This document shows positions 26,629 to 38,838 of a DNA stretch of 64,000 nucleotides, piece after piece (within the stretch, counting starts at the first letter, position 1; the number at the start of each line of letters is the position of its first letter). The position numbers were made by a program, and so were the translations under genes. The notes beneath the pieces are model-generated. The model did no database searches, had not been told where the DNA came from, and worked only from the letters and a program-made list of their open reading frames with translations. The stretch comes from Thuidium tamariscinum (Eukaryota > Streptophyta > Bryopsida > Hypnales > Thuidiaceae), in the NCBI GenBank assembly GCA_947034885.2, contig OX344750.2:16362053-16426052 (forward strand), read 5' to 3'.

Positions 26629-29246
26629 CATGGAAAGAAAAATAGAAATGATGTACAATAGTTTAAAAGTTGTGCAAATAAATGAAAGTGAAACATGTAT
26701 AAAAAGAAATATTGTAAACTACCATAGATGTAGAACATTATTGACAAGAAATAAACTTTAAAAACATGTCAAAAAATATTGATGAAATTATTTTTCTAAA
26801 AAACAAAAAAATACATACGGTAAAAATGAAAACTATTGGCAAAAAGAAAAAAAATATTTTTAGAATTTATCAAATCTTATAATAATAAAAATTATTATTT
26901 GACAAAGAAGTGTTGTCCTTGTTCTACTCTTAATATGTGGTAGCCCATCATTCTCAAGATCTTTTTTTAAAATCCAACAACTTTTCGACAATGAAGTTTT
27001 TTAGTGAATTGTGCCACTTTGATTTCTTTTTACACATATGTGTAGTTGAAATTTTTAATTTCAATTGTGCAAAAGTAAAGACTACTTTGTCTAGTATACA
27101 TTGAATTAATTGTAGAAAATTTTGACTGTTGGATTTTTAGATTATAATATAACAATTATGGATGATCAACTTCATAGGTAGAAAATGTAGATTTTGGAGA
27201 GAAAGCTTGTGAAGAAGGTGAATAATGCCTTTTTATCCCCTTAAAAAAATTGTCTTGGAATTTAATACAAATTTATTATTTTTTTATCTAAAATTTTGAA
27301 AAATAAAAAACTCCCTCAAATTTGTACACATCTTCAAACAGAAGGAGTAGAAAGCAAAAATTGACCAAATTGGATCCTAATTTTTTTCATAAAACTAGAT
27401 ATGTGTAAAGTTTTAAAATTTAACAATTGTTATTATCATCATATTGTTTGAAACATCTCCAAAAAAGAATTTGTAATCATTCTAATTATTTTGTGTTACT
27501 TGTTACACTAGATTGAACCTTTTATTTTTTAAATTGCTAAAAATAAAAATTTGAAAAAAAAATCTTCAAATATTGTTTTTTTTATGAAGAATAAAGACTA
27601 AAAATCTCCCAAAAAACTTTTTTTATCTACCTTGACAACCTTTCACTGAAAAAGCATTATATTTACTCCTTTTTTCTACTAAATTACATTTCCTAAATAA
27701 AATTTTAAATTCTTCTTACATTCAAATTTTGAAAATCAAACAATGCAAGAAGTGTGAAAATTTGTTATTCTATAAGGTCCTTGTTTACAAAATATTGAGA
27801 TTTGTTTCATCTTATTGAGAATTTTCCATTTAAAATTTGAAGAAGATACATTATGTCCCCTTGATCCTTGAGGGGTTAAGACTAGTATAATCAATTAGGA
27901 GATTGCACTAACAATCATATGAAAAGAAATGAACAAAAGTAACATACATTTATTTGGGTAGAGATGCTTGCATTTTACGTCTATTTTTTTTAAATTTTAC
28001 ATCCTTTCCAAAATAAATATGATTGCTATAAAATGCTCTAGATACCTATATCTATACAAATGAAAATTAGAAAACAACCAAACATTTCCTTCCAACTAGA
28101 CCTAGTACACTAAACATTCTCCTATATCTACAATCAAACATGTTGACATTCTAATCATGGAACATAACCTACCTCCCCTACAATTTATCCAACTCCTTTA
28201 TGATTGAATATCCTTATCATCATTGCAACTTTTCTACTCACTTCACCTTCTAATCACAAATACTAGATATTATCTCCTTTGTCTCTAACTTCATGTTCTT
28301 TAACTCTTTATGATAGAACATACTAGACAACAAATTAAAAAAGAAGTCTCCTTTTCAACAAAGAATATATATAACTTAATTATTAGTTGTATGTGTTCAC
28401 GAATTGAAATACTAACTTCTTTTGTTCTAAAGTGATTGTCTAATTTGAATGTCATACTTTTTAAGTTGTTTTAGGAGACTTTCTAGTGGCTAATTCTATA
28501 AGGTTGCAATAAATACATGCAATGTTCTGCATTCATACTAGTGATATAAAACTTGAAACCTTTTCTAATTATGTTTTTCACAACATGATCAATGAAATTG
28601 GCATAAAAAAATCTCAATAAATTTGTAGATAATCTTTTTGGAATGAAGGGAATATACAATAAGGTACATCAATCCATCATTGTTTATTTGTCATTTGGTG
28701 TTTATGTTTACAATATCTATCATTTTCTAAGTGGTTTTATACAAACTTGCAATGAATGTAGTTGGTTTACAATTGAATTATAAATTAGTATTATTGGGTG
28801 AAATAGTATGCAAATATAAGTCTTAGGATTGATGTCTAATTAAACTGTTATGGCTATGACTTCATGTAATAAGATTTGTAAGGATTGAAGTCAATCATGG
28901 TAGCTTACCAAACTATTTAAGCCATATAATTGAAAAAATAAGATTTATTGTTGGAATTTACCATAATATTGTAATTATAGATTGAATATACATTAATTGA
29001 TTAACAAACGATTTAATTTGCATATAGATAGGGGAATTAGGGCAAAAGAATTGGATGGTGTAATATGTGTCGTGACAATGAAATTTTGCTCTCTTCATCA
29101 TTTGGGCTTTGGTTTAGACTTATTTCTAATAATACATTCATAGAGTAGTCATGGGTCAAAAAGGGGGAGAAAGATATTGACATTTGAACAATTAAAGATG
29201 ATGCAAGTGGTGATAAACTCAACATGGAAGTGCACATATTGTGATC
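26629..29246. other. AT-rich intergenic DNA without a gene
   Basis: Low-complexity AT-rich DNA. An isolated GGGGTTAA at 27872 is a possible TTAA-element end with no partner found. Confidence 0.55.
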
Positions 29247-29371
29247 AACGTTTTTTTTAATTTTACCAGTGTCCCCCTTATTGGCTTCATTGCACATGCT
29301 AGTTTGGGGAGGGACAAATAAACAGTGGATAGAACTTTGACAAATTTGGCAAAATTTTGCCAAAAACATCC
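29247..29371. mobile_element. decayed relative of the 129 bp hAT MITE
   Basis: Same internal order as 16780-16908: TTTTTTTT, CCAGTGTCCCCCTTATTGGC, TTCATTGCA, GGGAGGGAC, TTTGGCAAAATTTTGCC. The CAGGGC ends are lost. Confidence 0.6.
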
Positions 29372-29878
29372 TTGATTGTACTAACGTCAATCTTGATTAT
29401 AGTAAACAATCCCATTCTACACTACATAGGAGCAAGCCCATTGTAGACAATCTAAATTATGTTAGAGGTGTCACATTTCAAAACATGAATGTTTACCACT
29501 ACCATAATTTGGACTCCAAAGGAAGTGCTTCTATTTAGTAAGGAATGCAGTAGTTTACTCTACACAAAGAATAATACAAAAATAAAGATTAGAAGCCTCA
29601 TTCTTTGTGAGGGTCAAAACAAGAAGAGAGATTAGCTCTATAATCTTGAAGTGTCTATAATCAAGATTATGAATTTGATTAAGACTAAAAACATTGTAAT
29701 TATAATCAAATGAAATTCAAGAAATCAATACAAGGCATAGATTGACAACTAATAAAATTTAGAATAGCTTAAACATATTAGAATGATGAAAATCCCTTCA
29801 CCCACATGCCAATTGCTAGTCAAAAAGACAAACAACGTATACTATCTTTAAGTTCGGCTATTTGTTTGTTTTGTATTG
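29372..29878. other. AT-rich DNA without a gene
   Basis: Nothing identified. Confidence 0.5.
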
Positions 29879-30611
29879 GGGCAATTGCAAGAAACACTTG
29901 TCCTATTTTCTGTCACACGTAGTGTGCTCATTTGTTTTTTGGCCATAACTTCTATGTTTTGGCTCCAAATGACTCAAGGTTTATAGGAAAGATACTAATA
30001 GGTACCATATACATTCTTTAATTTCTTCATAATTTTCAAAAATAGTTTGATTCCAAAATAGTACTAGTGATTGAATGTCACACTTTGCAATTTAGGGGTT
30101 TTTAGTCACTAAGGAGTACCTTTTTTAATGATTTTGAGATGAAATTTGGATGAGATGGTCTTCTAGTAGACTTACAGCTCTCCACATGAGGTATTTTACA
30201 AAAAATTATTTTTATATTGTGTAGAAGTCTACAAAGTGAGCTTCCTTCTAGTTGCATTTTTAAACATATAAAGTATTATTTTAGTGATTTTTTTGATGAA
30301 TAACCATCTCCATAGAGTTGTTGCAAATGCACACTTTTTATTTTTTGTATTTAATTATTTTTACTAATTTTACTGAATTAAAATATGAAGATATGTATTT
30401 TCTTGAGGTTTGGCGTTTTTTAAGTTCTCCTACTTAGAGAATTTTTCTATCAATTTCCTTTAGTGAAAACCTTCATTTTAGAGGTTTATATATTATTCAT
30501 ATTTTTCAAAAAAAATTCAAATTAATTTTCTAATTTTAAAGTACTCCAGAAAAAGTCACGAGTACTATAGTAAAATGCAACAAATAGGACAAGTGTTTCT
30601 TGCAATCACCC
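29879..30611. mobile_element. ATTGCAAGAAAC-family element, copy A
   Basis: Terminal inverted repeats: left CAATTGCAAGAAACACTTGT, right (minus strand) TGATTGCAAGAAACACTTGT, continuing with CCTATTT at both ends. It is 733 bp and non-coding. An internal block with ATTTAGGGGTTTTTAGT and GGAGTACC is shared with copies at 51103, 55151 and 60877. Confidence 0.8.
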
Positions 30612-30920
30612 ATTGTTTATTTGTTACATTAAGATCTCATGGACCCTGTGTCTTCTAGTCATATTCTGGGTACCATCAAAAGGCTTTCTTTGAGGAGGGA
30701 TGCATGGGCTTTATTTTGTAGCATTGGGACATCTAGTGTGAAAGTTATGAGATTTTCAAGTTTTTCTAAAGTAAAAAAATGTAAATATTACTTTTAATTT
30801 CATTTTGACTTTAGCAACAACACAACACTCACTTGTCTAGGTTAAACAACAAAAATTAAAACTAAAATAGACACTCCATGGACATTTAGTGTCTTATGAA
30901 TGACAAAGAATCTTTCCTTA

Positions 30921-31262
30921 TAGGACAAAAGTGCAACTATTCATCCTCGGTATTTGGAGTAGAGAGCAGAGATCTTCTACAATTCTTTGGCTTCCAATGA
31001 GTATATTTGGCTTATTCTAAGTAGATGATGTTAGACAATATGAAAATGTATGATTTCCATGGCCACTAGTCCGTCTTTTAAGGGTTATTAACCCTTGAAG
31101 GATGGTGTGTGTGTATCTGTGTGAAAATCATTTTTTCTAATACCATGGGAATCATTGGAATAAAAAACCCTATAGAACTCATTTGAAGTCAATGGCCTAT
31201 TGTAGAAGATCTCCACTTTCCGCCTCTAATTCTGAGGATGAATAGTTGTAGTTCTATCCTAA
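30921..31262. repeat. inverted repeat with arms of about 170 bp, centred at 31087
   Basis: The left arm, read on the minus strand, starts AACCCTTAAAAGACGGAC and ends near GAGGATGAATAGTTG. The right arm starts AACCCTTGAAGGATGG and has GAGGATGAATAGTTGTAG near its end. Both arms begin like the TTAA-flanked elements (CCCTTAAAGGACGG), so two such ends seem to lie head to head. A possible closing TTAA end is at 31726-31732. Confidence 0.6.
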
Positions 31263-33720
31263 GGTAGGACCACCTATATAACCAATCATTTAAGATATTC
31301 TAGACATAATCTAGTTTAGCGTAAGGCAAAACAAATATTTTTAGAGGTGCCAGGATAAAAATGATGGGGATTGCAATATCTTTGGTAGTTTTATCGCATG
31401 AATTGAAATTGCTATGAATTTTGAAAAGCAAAAAGTATGTTGGATCCATTGCCAATCTATGGACTCTTTAGTCTAATTCCGATCACATGATAAACTAATT
31501 TTTTACTCACTCCTTCCTACTTTGTTGCATACTACTTTGGGATATGTGCCATGAACTTTTAGTCCCAAGTTTAAAAAGGAGAAAAAAAAACATTCTAGAT
31601 TGGGTTGGAAATACATCCATCAACAAGTTGGCTATCGGGTGGTTGGTTATAGGTGGTTCTGTCCTACAGTACGCAAAGAATTTCTTGTCATTTATCAAAC
31701 ACTAAACGCCCACAACGTCCTTTCAGGGTTAACGAGCAATATTAGGAATCGCTTTGAAAAACCATGGATTACGTGGAGCCGAAAGAGATGTAAAGAATTT
31801 AGGCTTGATTTATATAAACTAATCACTTGCAACTTAAGGTGGGTACACCCAAAAGTGCCCTGTTCCTAAAAGCACCATCTACAGTGCACATACATTTCCG
31901 AAATCAGTTATGTTCACAGATTGTAGATGGTGCTTTTAGAAACAGACTTTGACTGTTAATAATTTTGCATACGGTATCCAAATCCTACGTTCTTTGGTGC
32001 GTTGGAATTTGCTTTCACTTGCCAACAAAACTACATAAAAATTTGAACTAATTAATAGCAGGAACTAAAGGTATGTTCCCACTTGAGCTTAAGGTAGCAC
32101 TTTTAGGGGTATGAAAGTGTGAAGATGAAGATTTCCGTAAGGCAATCCAACGTAGAGGGGCGGTGCCAGGGCAAAAGTAGCAGCATCGGTGCGTATGGTA
32201 CGTTCCAAAGTGAAATATTATAAAGCAGTATTTGTGCCATTAATTGAGCTCCAGAACTCACACTGTTCTTCTGAACAGCTCTACATTTGACACGTCTTAA
32301 GATATGTGCTCGCTTTCAATGAAGGGTTTATGTAGCTTTGAAAGACTGCGGGGGCAACCTTCTGGGGTCCCACAGCCAACGTATTGGTTACACTGCCGTC
32401 ATGGCAGTGGGCTTGTGGGCCTCCAAATACACTGAAAAAACTCTGATCAAACTCTTTTTTTCCAGCGAATCCAGGAGCTCTGCTGAATTGGAGGACGTCT
32501 ACTCACAGGAATGTGAAGAACGAAGTATTGCCGTCCAGCGAATTATAGGTAAGAATACCAATTATTACACGTGATTTTGCCTATGCCTGAGGAACTGCTA
32601 TGATTATGCGATGCCGAAAACTGCACTGACAACTGGAAGGCCATGTTAGTGCTATTCGGCATGGACGTGCATGAGGGTTTGCACTTTATTGTCAGAAGTT
32701 ATAATGCTGTGAAACTTGGCGCCCACATGACACAGTAGTAAATGTGAACCTCGTGTCACTACGTTCATGAGTTCTTACTGTATTGAACATAACAAATGTA
32801 GCCTTGGATAGAAATTCATAGTGGTGCTGACAAATGTGGCAGCGCCTCTACTGTGCAGATCCAATCTCCTTAATGGTGAACATGGCCTCCAGACGACGTC
32901 CGGCTCGTGCAACCCCCTTGCCGTCTGTATATACTTCAGGTATGTCCGTTCACTACTCCCCAAGTTTGCTTTGTACATTCAAATGGTCAGTGCGAAGATT
33001 ATATATGGTTGTAGCTGTACTTTAGGCAAGGCTACTACGTTATGAATTTCGAAAGTGCAGTGGGGCTTCTAATTGCACACGATCAGTATGTAGGCCTACA
33101 AGTGAAATGCTTGGTCACATCAATACTGGAAAACAATGTTATCATGCGAAGAGAAACTCTAGGAAATTTCAGTGTCATGGCCGTCTTCGATGAGAGTGAT
33201 GATCAGCTCTCTTGAGGCTTCTTACATGTGTAATTCATGTCTCCTGGTCGAAGCCTTGTCGTCGAATTGTTGTTGTTTCACTCGGAGGCTAACTACAGTA
33301 CTACTGTGCTCATTCACTCTTTAGATTCGGTTTATTAATGGTCAGTAAACGGGTCATGCATGGACTGCGTGTTTTAATCAGTAGATTACGAGAACTTCAT
33401 CTGATCGATGAACACACACGTCTAACTTGTGTGTGCGAATCCGATCAGTTCCCATGCACACGCTTTAACGTGCACTCTCTTTATGCAGCTGTCATGCGTT
33501 ACTTTCTAACCATGTCGCCCTCCTGAGCGGACGATCACAAAGACCCTATTGTCCGCGAACGACGCTAACGGCCGCAACGGCACCTCATGGCAGATGCAGT
33601 GAACTTCGATTAGCGGCTCCTATACCTACTTTCACGCATGCATGCAAAAGTTGTTCATTACGTGAAAAACATTATTGGCTCTCCGAATCAGAACTAACCT
33701 CGTGCGGATCTTCATTGCAG

Positions 33721-35068
33721 GAAACACTTCCCCGGCGGCAAGAACTCCTACTGTAAGTGCCGCTAGTCTCCCCCCAAGATCAGCTAGTAACGGCGACAGG
33801 GCGGAGGAAATTGCATTCGATCATAATACTGGCAGGACAGTGAGAAGAGAGCGTGCTCCGAATTGGTCATATGTCGAAGTGCTTCTCCTCATTCAGGAGG
33901 AGCGCGATCAGCATCTCACAACTTTGGACACTCCGGACGCACGCCACTTGATGAAATCCGATACTGCCAAATGGGCAACCATTGCACACGATGTTCACCT
34001 CGCAGGGCACTCAACGTTTTGAAGAGACGGACAAGCATGTAAGACCAAATGGAACCAGGTGCATACGCAATACAAGAACATTGTTGATTTTTGCAAGAGA
34101 ATGGGATTGAATGCATCGCACTATTGGGAGATGTCGACTCGGCAGAGGAAAATCGAAAACCTTCCACGTGACTTCCAGCGCCCATACTTTGACGCCATTC
34201 ATGAGTGGAATGGTAAATGTCCGTAGGTGAGACTAGCCTACGGCCGTGACGTGCGATCTAGGCAGGACCAGAACTGCAGTGTAGTGGGATGTAGTGCTAT
34301 TAACAGAGCACGGCAGGGCAATTCAAACCCCGATCCTGTGGACAATAAAGTTGATGCAACGGCGACTGAGCCTCGCAGTGTTCGTCAAGAGTATGTTCGA
34401 CGTCCTGGGAAAGAGAATGAGTTGCCTATGCCGGATGCAGCGCAGGCAGGTCCATCCAAGCCGAGAAAGCGAACAGGGAATTTTGCAGGCTTACCAACAG
34501 GAACTGTGGCTCACACCCTCACTTCGTCAATCAATGCCTCGTTGTAGACCGACGAGGGCACGGCAACACGGGCATGAGGCGGAAGAATGTCGTAGGTCAT
34601 ACAATAATGGCGGAAGCTACAAAAGCGACAGGGAGTGTCATGGCGTCGTAGATGCAAGGCATTGCAGACACTAGCCTAGCCGTCGAGAAATCAAAAATTG
34701 AGGTGCAAACACGACTGTTTCGTGAGCAGATTGCTTACCAGAAAGAGCGAAACAGGAAAATTCATGAAACGGCCAGTGCTACAAATGCTAATGAGAAGCT
34801 ATCCATAGAAAAGCAAGATGAAATGGTCAACTATCTGTCGCTTATGACAGAAGTTCTAGGAAGAGGGTTCGCTGCCGCGACATACCACAAAATGCAGACA
34901 ATGGGGGTAGGAAGTCCACGCTCCCAAAGCACGGCCAGTCCTTGCAAACGTGCCCATCTGGATGCCGACTGCGGAGGAGAAGATGACGGTAGTCCCCATG
35001 TCAACAAGCAGCCTTTCCATGATGCCGAACAGGATGGGCCTTCGAAGTAGAGTAAGCGCCGAAGGTGA
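33721..35068 (+). pseudogene. Harbinger MYB/SANT-like (trihelix-type) protein, disrupted
   Basis: DNA-binding partner of Harbinger transposases. It probably starts after the acceptor at 33720 (CATTGCAG). The MYB-like domain runs from PNWSYVEVLLLIQEE through KWATIAHDVHLAG to CKTKWNQVHTQYKNIVDFC and is interrupted by TGA at 34020-34022. A Pro/Lys/Arg-rich middle follows, with a frameshift or intron at about 34500-34570. Then comes a helical tail (SKIEVQTRLFREQIAYQKE). Further in-frame stops: TAG at 34224, 34649 and 35048. Past the last, the frame gives SKRRR and TGA, a nuclear-localisation-like end. The first exon was not found. Confidence 0.65.
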
Positions 35069-35651
35069 TGAAAATTTTTGAGTTGTACAGGTTTCGAAGG
35101 TCTCTGCGATCCATGGTATCGGGACCCCACCTCCAAGTGCTGATCTCTAGCAACCACAGCATAGCACAAAATATTGTCATTTTAGTTTATGTTCTGTAAA
35201 TCGCTTGAACATTGTGTTCACGCTACAATAGAGATTTCTCTACGGAGGCAAAAGCCATACAGGATTATGAGGATGTCACTTGTATAGCATATAAAGCTAC
35301 TTTGAAAAGCAAAAATAAATAAAAAAATAAAAAATTGTACAGAAACTCAGATGTGCTCATGCCACTTTTGCCGTTGTAACCGACGTGCCGCTCCTGAATC
35401 AGGACATTCACAAATATGTTGAATGAGTGGTTGGTCTGCCTTGAAATGAAGCAAACCTTCAGAACTGACCACTCTTTGCAAGTGAATCATGTGTAGGCAA
35501 AATGGTCATGACATGTGGAAACGAAGGTCATAGACAGTCGGAAGACTTACATTCACAGTACCAAGCGACGATGTCGACGGGCAGCAAGGTAGAGTCCCAA
35601 GTCTCTACGTTTGGCGGACGCTTCTTCGGCCACCAGTGCCGGTTTGTCGCG

Positions 35652-36908
35652 TCAGAGTTGTCCTAATGGCGGCTGAGGTGGCACCTCATCAACTTCCGGC
35701 AATCCTTCTTCATCCAATACTCTCAGCAGTTCTTGAACATCTTCATGGGAACCGCGTAGCAGAATATTGTGGAAGATGGCGCAGCACAATACCACGTCAG
35801 GCAGGAAAGTGAGATGCAATTCTGACTTTCCCAACAATTCGCGGAAGGATTGCTTCATAATCCCAAAGGCATTTTCGACCACCACTCGACCTTTCTTCAA
35901 CTTTTGGTTTAGCAGTGCATCAGCTGGGGACAAACGTGTAGTCTCCCTATGTGGAGTGATCAACCAGGGAAGCAACGGGTAGGCTGAATCTGCAATTAAG
36001 TAAGGTGAGAATCCTCCTATAGCAATGTTAGGGTTGAAGAGCATATTGTGTGTACCCAGGTGGAATAGAGTAGACCTGCGAAGAACCCTACTGTCGTTAG
36101 TTGAACCGGACATGCCAACGCATAAGTCCAAGAAACGCTTGTCACTATCAACCACGGCTTAACAATTCATGCTGTAGCCACCCATTTTGAAGTAGTAGTA
36201 GTCCACAGGTTCATATTGAGGCTTTGCAATGGAGATGTGGACACCATCGAGAGCACCGACAATACCTGGCAGTGAACAGAGTGACTCAAACTTGGCTTGT
36301 GTGCTTCGAAGCTGTTCACCGCAGGGCCAGGCTATTTCAGGCTTCAAACAGTCGTTAATGGAGTGAACCACCTCCCTCAAAATTTCGGAGACTGTACTCT
36401 TTCTAATGGCAAACATTTCGCTACATATGGTGAATTTAGCACCGTGGCACAATTTGAATAGAGCACATGCCACTCTGACCAGCACCGGAATTGCCAAACG
36501 ATACCTCGTGTTTTTTTTCTCAACGTGAGGTCTGATTACCTCTGCCAGTGCAAAGACAGCCGCTTTGGTCATCCGAAACATAGAGATCCAGCAACTCTGA
36601 TCGTACTGCTCCATAACGAAAACTGAAAACCACATTGTAGATCGTGGCTTCACCCAGTACATAATCTCATCGTGGTATACATTGAGTGATGTGCAGAGCC
36701 TGAAATTCTGGAAAGTGGTCCGCATGAAGTACAAAGTGTCACAAGTAGAGGCTCCATCGAAAAGAGCGAGCGTTGTTGTATCTTGGTCGTCTTCATTGCC
36801 AACTGCTTCCACTGTAGGTTGCAAAGCGAATTCGTCCGCATTAAGCAGAATCACGAGCAACCACAAAGTCACGGTGAGTGCCGTGTTGGGATCGATGTTG
36901 GGATCCAT
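35652..36908 (-). pseudogene. Harbinger DDE transposase with one nonsense codon
   Basis: Nuclease of the PIF/Harbinger (HARBI1-like) family. The frame opens upstream at 37058, but that part lies in the hAT insertion. The best start is MDPNIDPNTA at 36908. The catalytic triad is present: D in GALDGVHIS, D in LIADSAYPLLPW, E in VVENAFGIMKQSF. The frame is broken only by TAA at 36159-36161, between YYYFKMGGYSMNC and AVVDSDKRFLDLC. Relatives have Gln there (NVQAVCD in HARBI1). The stop of the whole frame is TGA at 35652. Length about 417 aa counting the interrupted codon. Confidence 0.88.
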
Positions 36909-37008
36909 GAGTGATGTAAGCTGATTGGATCGGTGATGACAGAATGTCTCCACCACACAGTTGCGAAGCAGCAGCTGTCGATCAAATAACGCAATGTTGT
37001 CCTGCCAG

Positions 37009-37601
37009 TAGGGTTGTCTATCCCGACGTGACGTGGGCTTTTCTCGTCCGGATGTCATGACGCGTCAGTCGTGACGAGTCAGGATGCGTCAGAGGCCGTC
37101 CCGAATGCTGACGGCGTCGTCGACGGCCTGGATGAAGTCCGTCGACTGTCGACAAGGCCGTCCACCATCGACAGGGCTGTCGAGGAGGCCGTCCACCGTC
37201 GACAGGGCCGTCCACGAGGCCGTCCACCGATTAGGGCTAGCCGGTTGCAAACTTCAGAGCCTTGTAACTTTTGCAAAAAGTCTTCAAATTGGGCAAATGA
37301 GATGTTTTTCGGCATCTACAGTTTCTGCAGATGCCGAAAAACATCTCATTTGCCCAATTTGAAAACTTTTTGCAAAAGTTACAAGGCCCTGAAGTTTATA
37401 GCCGGCTAGCCCTAATCGGTTCGATTCTATCCTGGACGGTCCGGTCGACGGTGGACGGCCTCGTCGACGGCCCTGTCGACAATTTTTCATCCTCTGTCGC
37501 GGATTCTGTCGTGAATTTCATCCTGACGGACGCTCGGCTCCCCGTCACGTCAGCGGACGGACATCCTGACGGACGGACGTGACGCGACGGAAGCAACCCT
37601 G
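37009..37601. mobile_element. 593 bp hAT-type foldback element inside the Harbinger
   Basis: Perfect 8 bp duplication CCTGCCAG at 37001-37008 and 37602-37609. Ends are TAGGGTTGTC and, on the minus strand, CAGGGTTGCT, typical hAT termini. The centre is a near-perfect hairpin: arms 37227-37316 and 37330-37419, both with GCAAATGAGATGTTTTTCGG. The outer part is GC-rich, with many GTCGACGG units. It sits about 100 bp upstream of the transposase start and could have cut off its promoter. Confidence 0.9.
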
Positions 37602-37609
37602 CCTGCCAG

Positions 37610-38394
37610 CTTCAAGTTAGTTTCCATATAATCATTTGAAATTTTCGGGCAGAACTGTACCATACATGAGAAACACCAAGTGCATTCAGAAGACACTGAT
37701 CACGGACTAACTCATTCCTTCACACCATGACTCCCGTCGGGACAGTTGAGAGGTCGTGCACAAATGTGGCAATGAGTACTTCCATGCACTTCAGTTCACT
37801 TCGTTCATGAAAACCTAAAAAGTGATAGAGGTAATCGGAAATGAGCAACATACCTTGCAGAAGGGAGCACACGCAGCAGCAAAACGCCTCCACAACGAAC
37901 AGACTCTGCCTGGGCAAGCAAGTACTACCAAACAGAAACGGTCGCGTAATGTTGAGAACGATTTCTACAGAATTGAACCACGCTCATCAGTAGATGCTCT
38001 CGCTGAAAACGCCCTCAGTATGCGCACTCCCCCCAATGTCAGCCTGAGAAAACAGAAAGCAAGCTTCTCTCCGCACAGAAGAAACTACAGCATGCTCGCT
38101 TTCAAGTTCCATGAGCTGAAGCGGACGCCGAAGCCCCTCCGTCAAGCTACGTCACGGAAGAGAGAAGGGCCCCACCAACAGCCTTGTCCTCCACGCAGCT
38201 GCCTCGCTTTGTTCGTGTACAACGCCCTGTATGTAACCTTCTACGTACGCAACCGTATGTCTACCGTATGCTTCCCGAACCAGCTCTGAAGCCCAGCCGA
38301 ATCTCATTTATCTTGTCGTACACAGACCTTCGCCACATAGCTTTCATACAACTTAAGTCTGCCTTCTGCCCTAAGCTCATGTGGGAACATACCT
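37610..38394. other. Harbinger right subterminal region
   Basis: This is the original upstream region of the minus-strand transposase. A 155-codon plus-strand frame at 37822-38289 has no recognisable homology and is probably chance. Confidence 0.4.
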
Positions 38395-38655
38395 TAAGCT
38401 CAGTATGAATAAGTGGCGCTTTTGGGTGTACCTACGTTAATTGAAAGTGTCAACTAATATAGTCACATTCACTATTGGAAATGTACTCCATCGCCATTGA
38501 CAGCATCTTCCCCCAAAATCTCTGACAATTCGCAACGACCAGGGGCCGCAAGCAGATTTCACTTCAAGCTCTTGGAGGTGCAGGCTTGAATTGCATCGAG
38601 GTCTCGTACCAATGTCGCAGGTTATGGGCCATGAGAGGATTCAATTCTTCCGATG

Positions 38656-38838
38656 TCATTTGCTGATCGACGAGGACATGGGCACATGGCGCGGCCGGGA
38701 CATTTGGTAGGAGCTTGGGGTTCCGACTAGCTGAAGAGGTTCGAGTCTAAGAATGTCGGCAGTCAGATCGACTTTGTGCAGCAGTTCTCGGATCGTGGTC
38801 TCCTTCCCTTGCACGAATTGAAGTAGTCGATGAAAAGA
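38656..38838 (-). CDS. possible terminal exon of an unrecognised gene
   Basis: After an acceptor-like CCCTTTTTGCAG, a 60-codon frame encodes SFHRLLQFVQGKETTIRELL and then HKVDLTADILRLEPLQLVG, ending in TGA. Its composition looks protein-like. No family was recognised and no upstream exon could be joined with confidence (a candidate region lies at 38950-39180). Confidence 0.25.
   Translation of the reverse strand, partial: SFHRLLQFVQGKETTIRELLHKVDLTADILRLEPLQLVGTPSSYQMSRPRHVPMSSSISK

Larger units (their letters stand above)
32069..38394. mobile_element. PIF/Harbinger element, 6326 bp, with two ORFs
   Basis: Exact 3 bp duplication TAA at 32066-32068 and 38395-38397. The terminal inverted repeats start AGGTATGTTCCCAC at both ends and continue TGAGCTTA with few mismatches, giving about 29 bp with three mismatches. 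Inside are a MYB-like ORF on the plus strand and a DDE transposase on the minus strand. This is the usual two-gene Harbinger plan. It carries a hAT foldback element at 37009-37601 and sits inside a MITE. Both genes hold nonsense codons, so it is probably no longer autonomous. Confidence 0.9.
31837..38437 (-). mobile_element. AGGTGGGTACA-family MITE split by a Harbinger insertion
   Basis: The left part 31837-32068 starts AGGTGGGTACACCCAAAAG. The right part 38398-38437 ends CTTTTGGGTGTACCTACGT. Left flank TTA (31834-31836), right flank TAA (38438-38440). Removing 32069-38397 rejoins GGAACTAA and GCTCAG, which matches GGAACTAGGCACAG in the uninterrupted copy at 10912-11184. Rebuilt length is about 272 bp against 273 bp for that copy. 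Confidence 0.85.

Noticed and set aside
31088..31732. A single 645 bp TTAA element starting at the centre of the inverted repeat
   Set aside because: Both ends look right (CCCTTGAAGGATGG, CCCTGAAAGGACG), but no second copy confirms these borders and the left end coincides with the palindrome centre. It is kept only as a possibility.
37009..37058. N-terminal extension of the Harbinger transposase (MTSGREKP...)
   Set aside because: This part lies within the hAT foldback insertion, so it cannot be original transposase sequence.
37822..38289. 155-codon plus-strand frame as an extra Harbinger gene
   Set aside because: No homology or domain, and it lies in the upstream region of the opposite-strand transposase.
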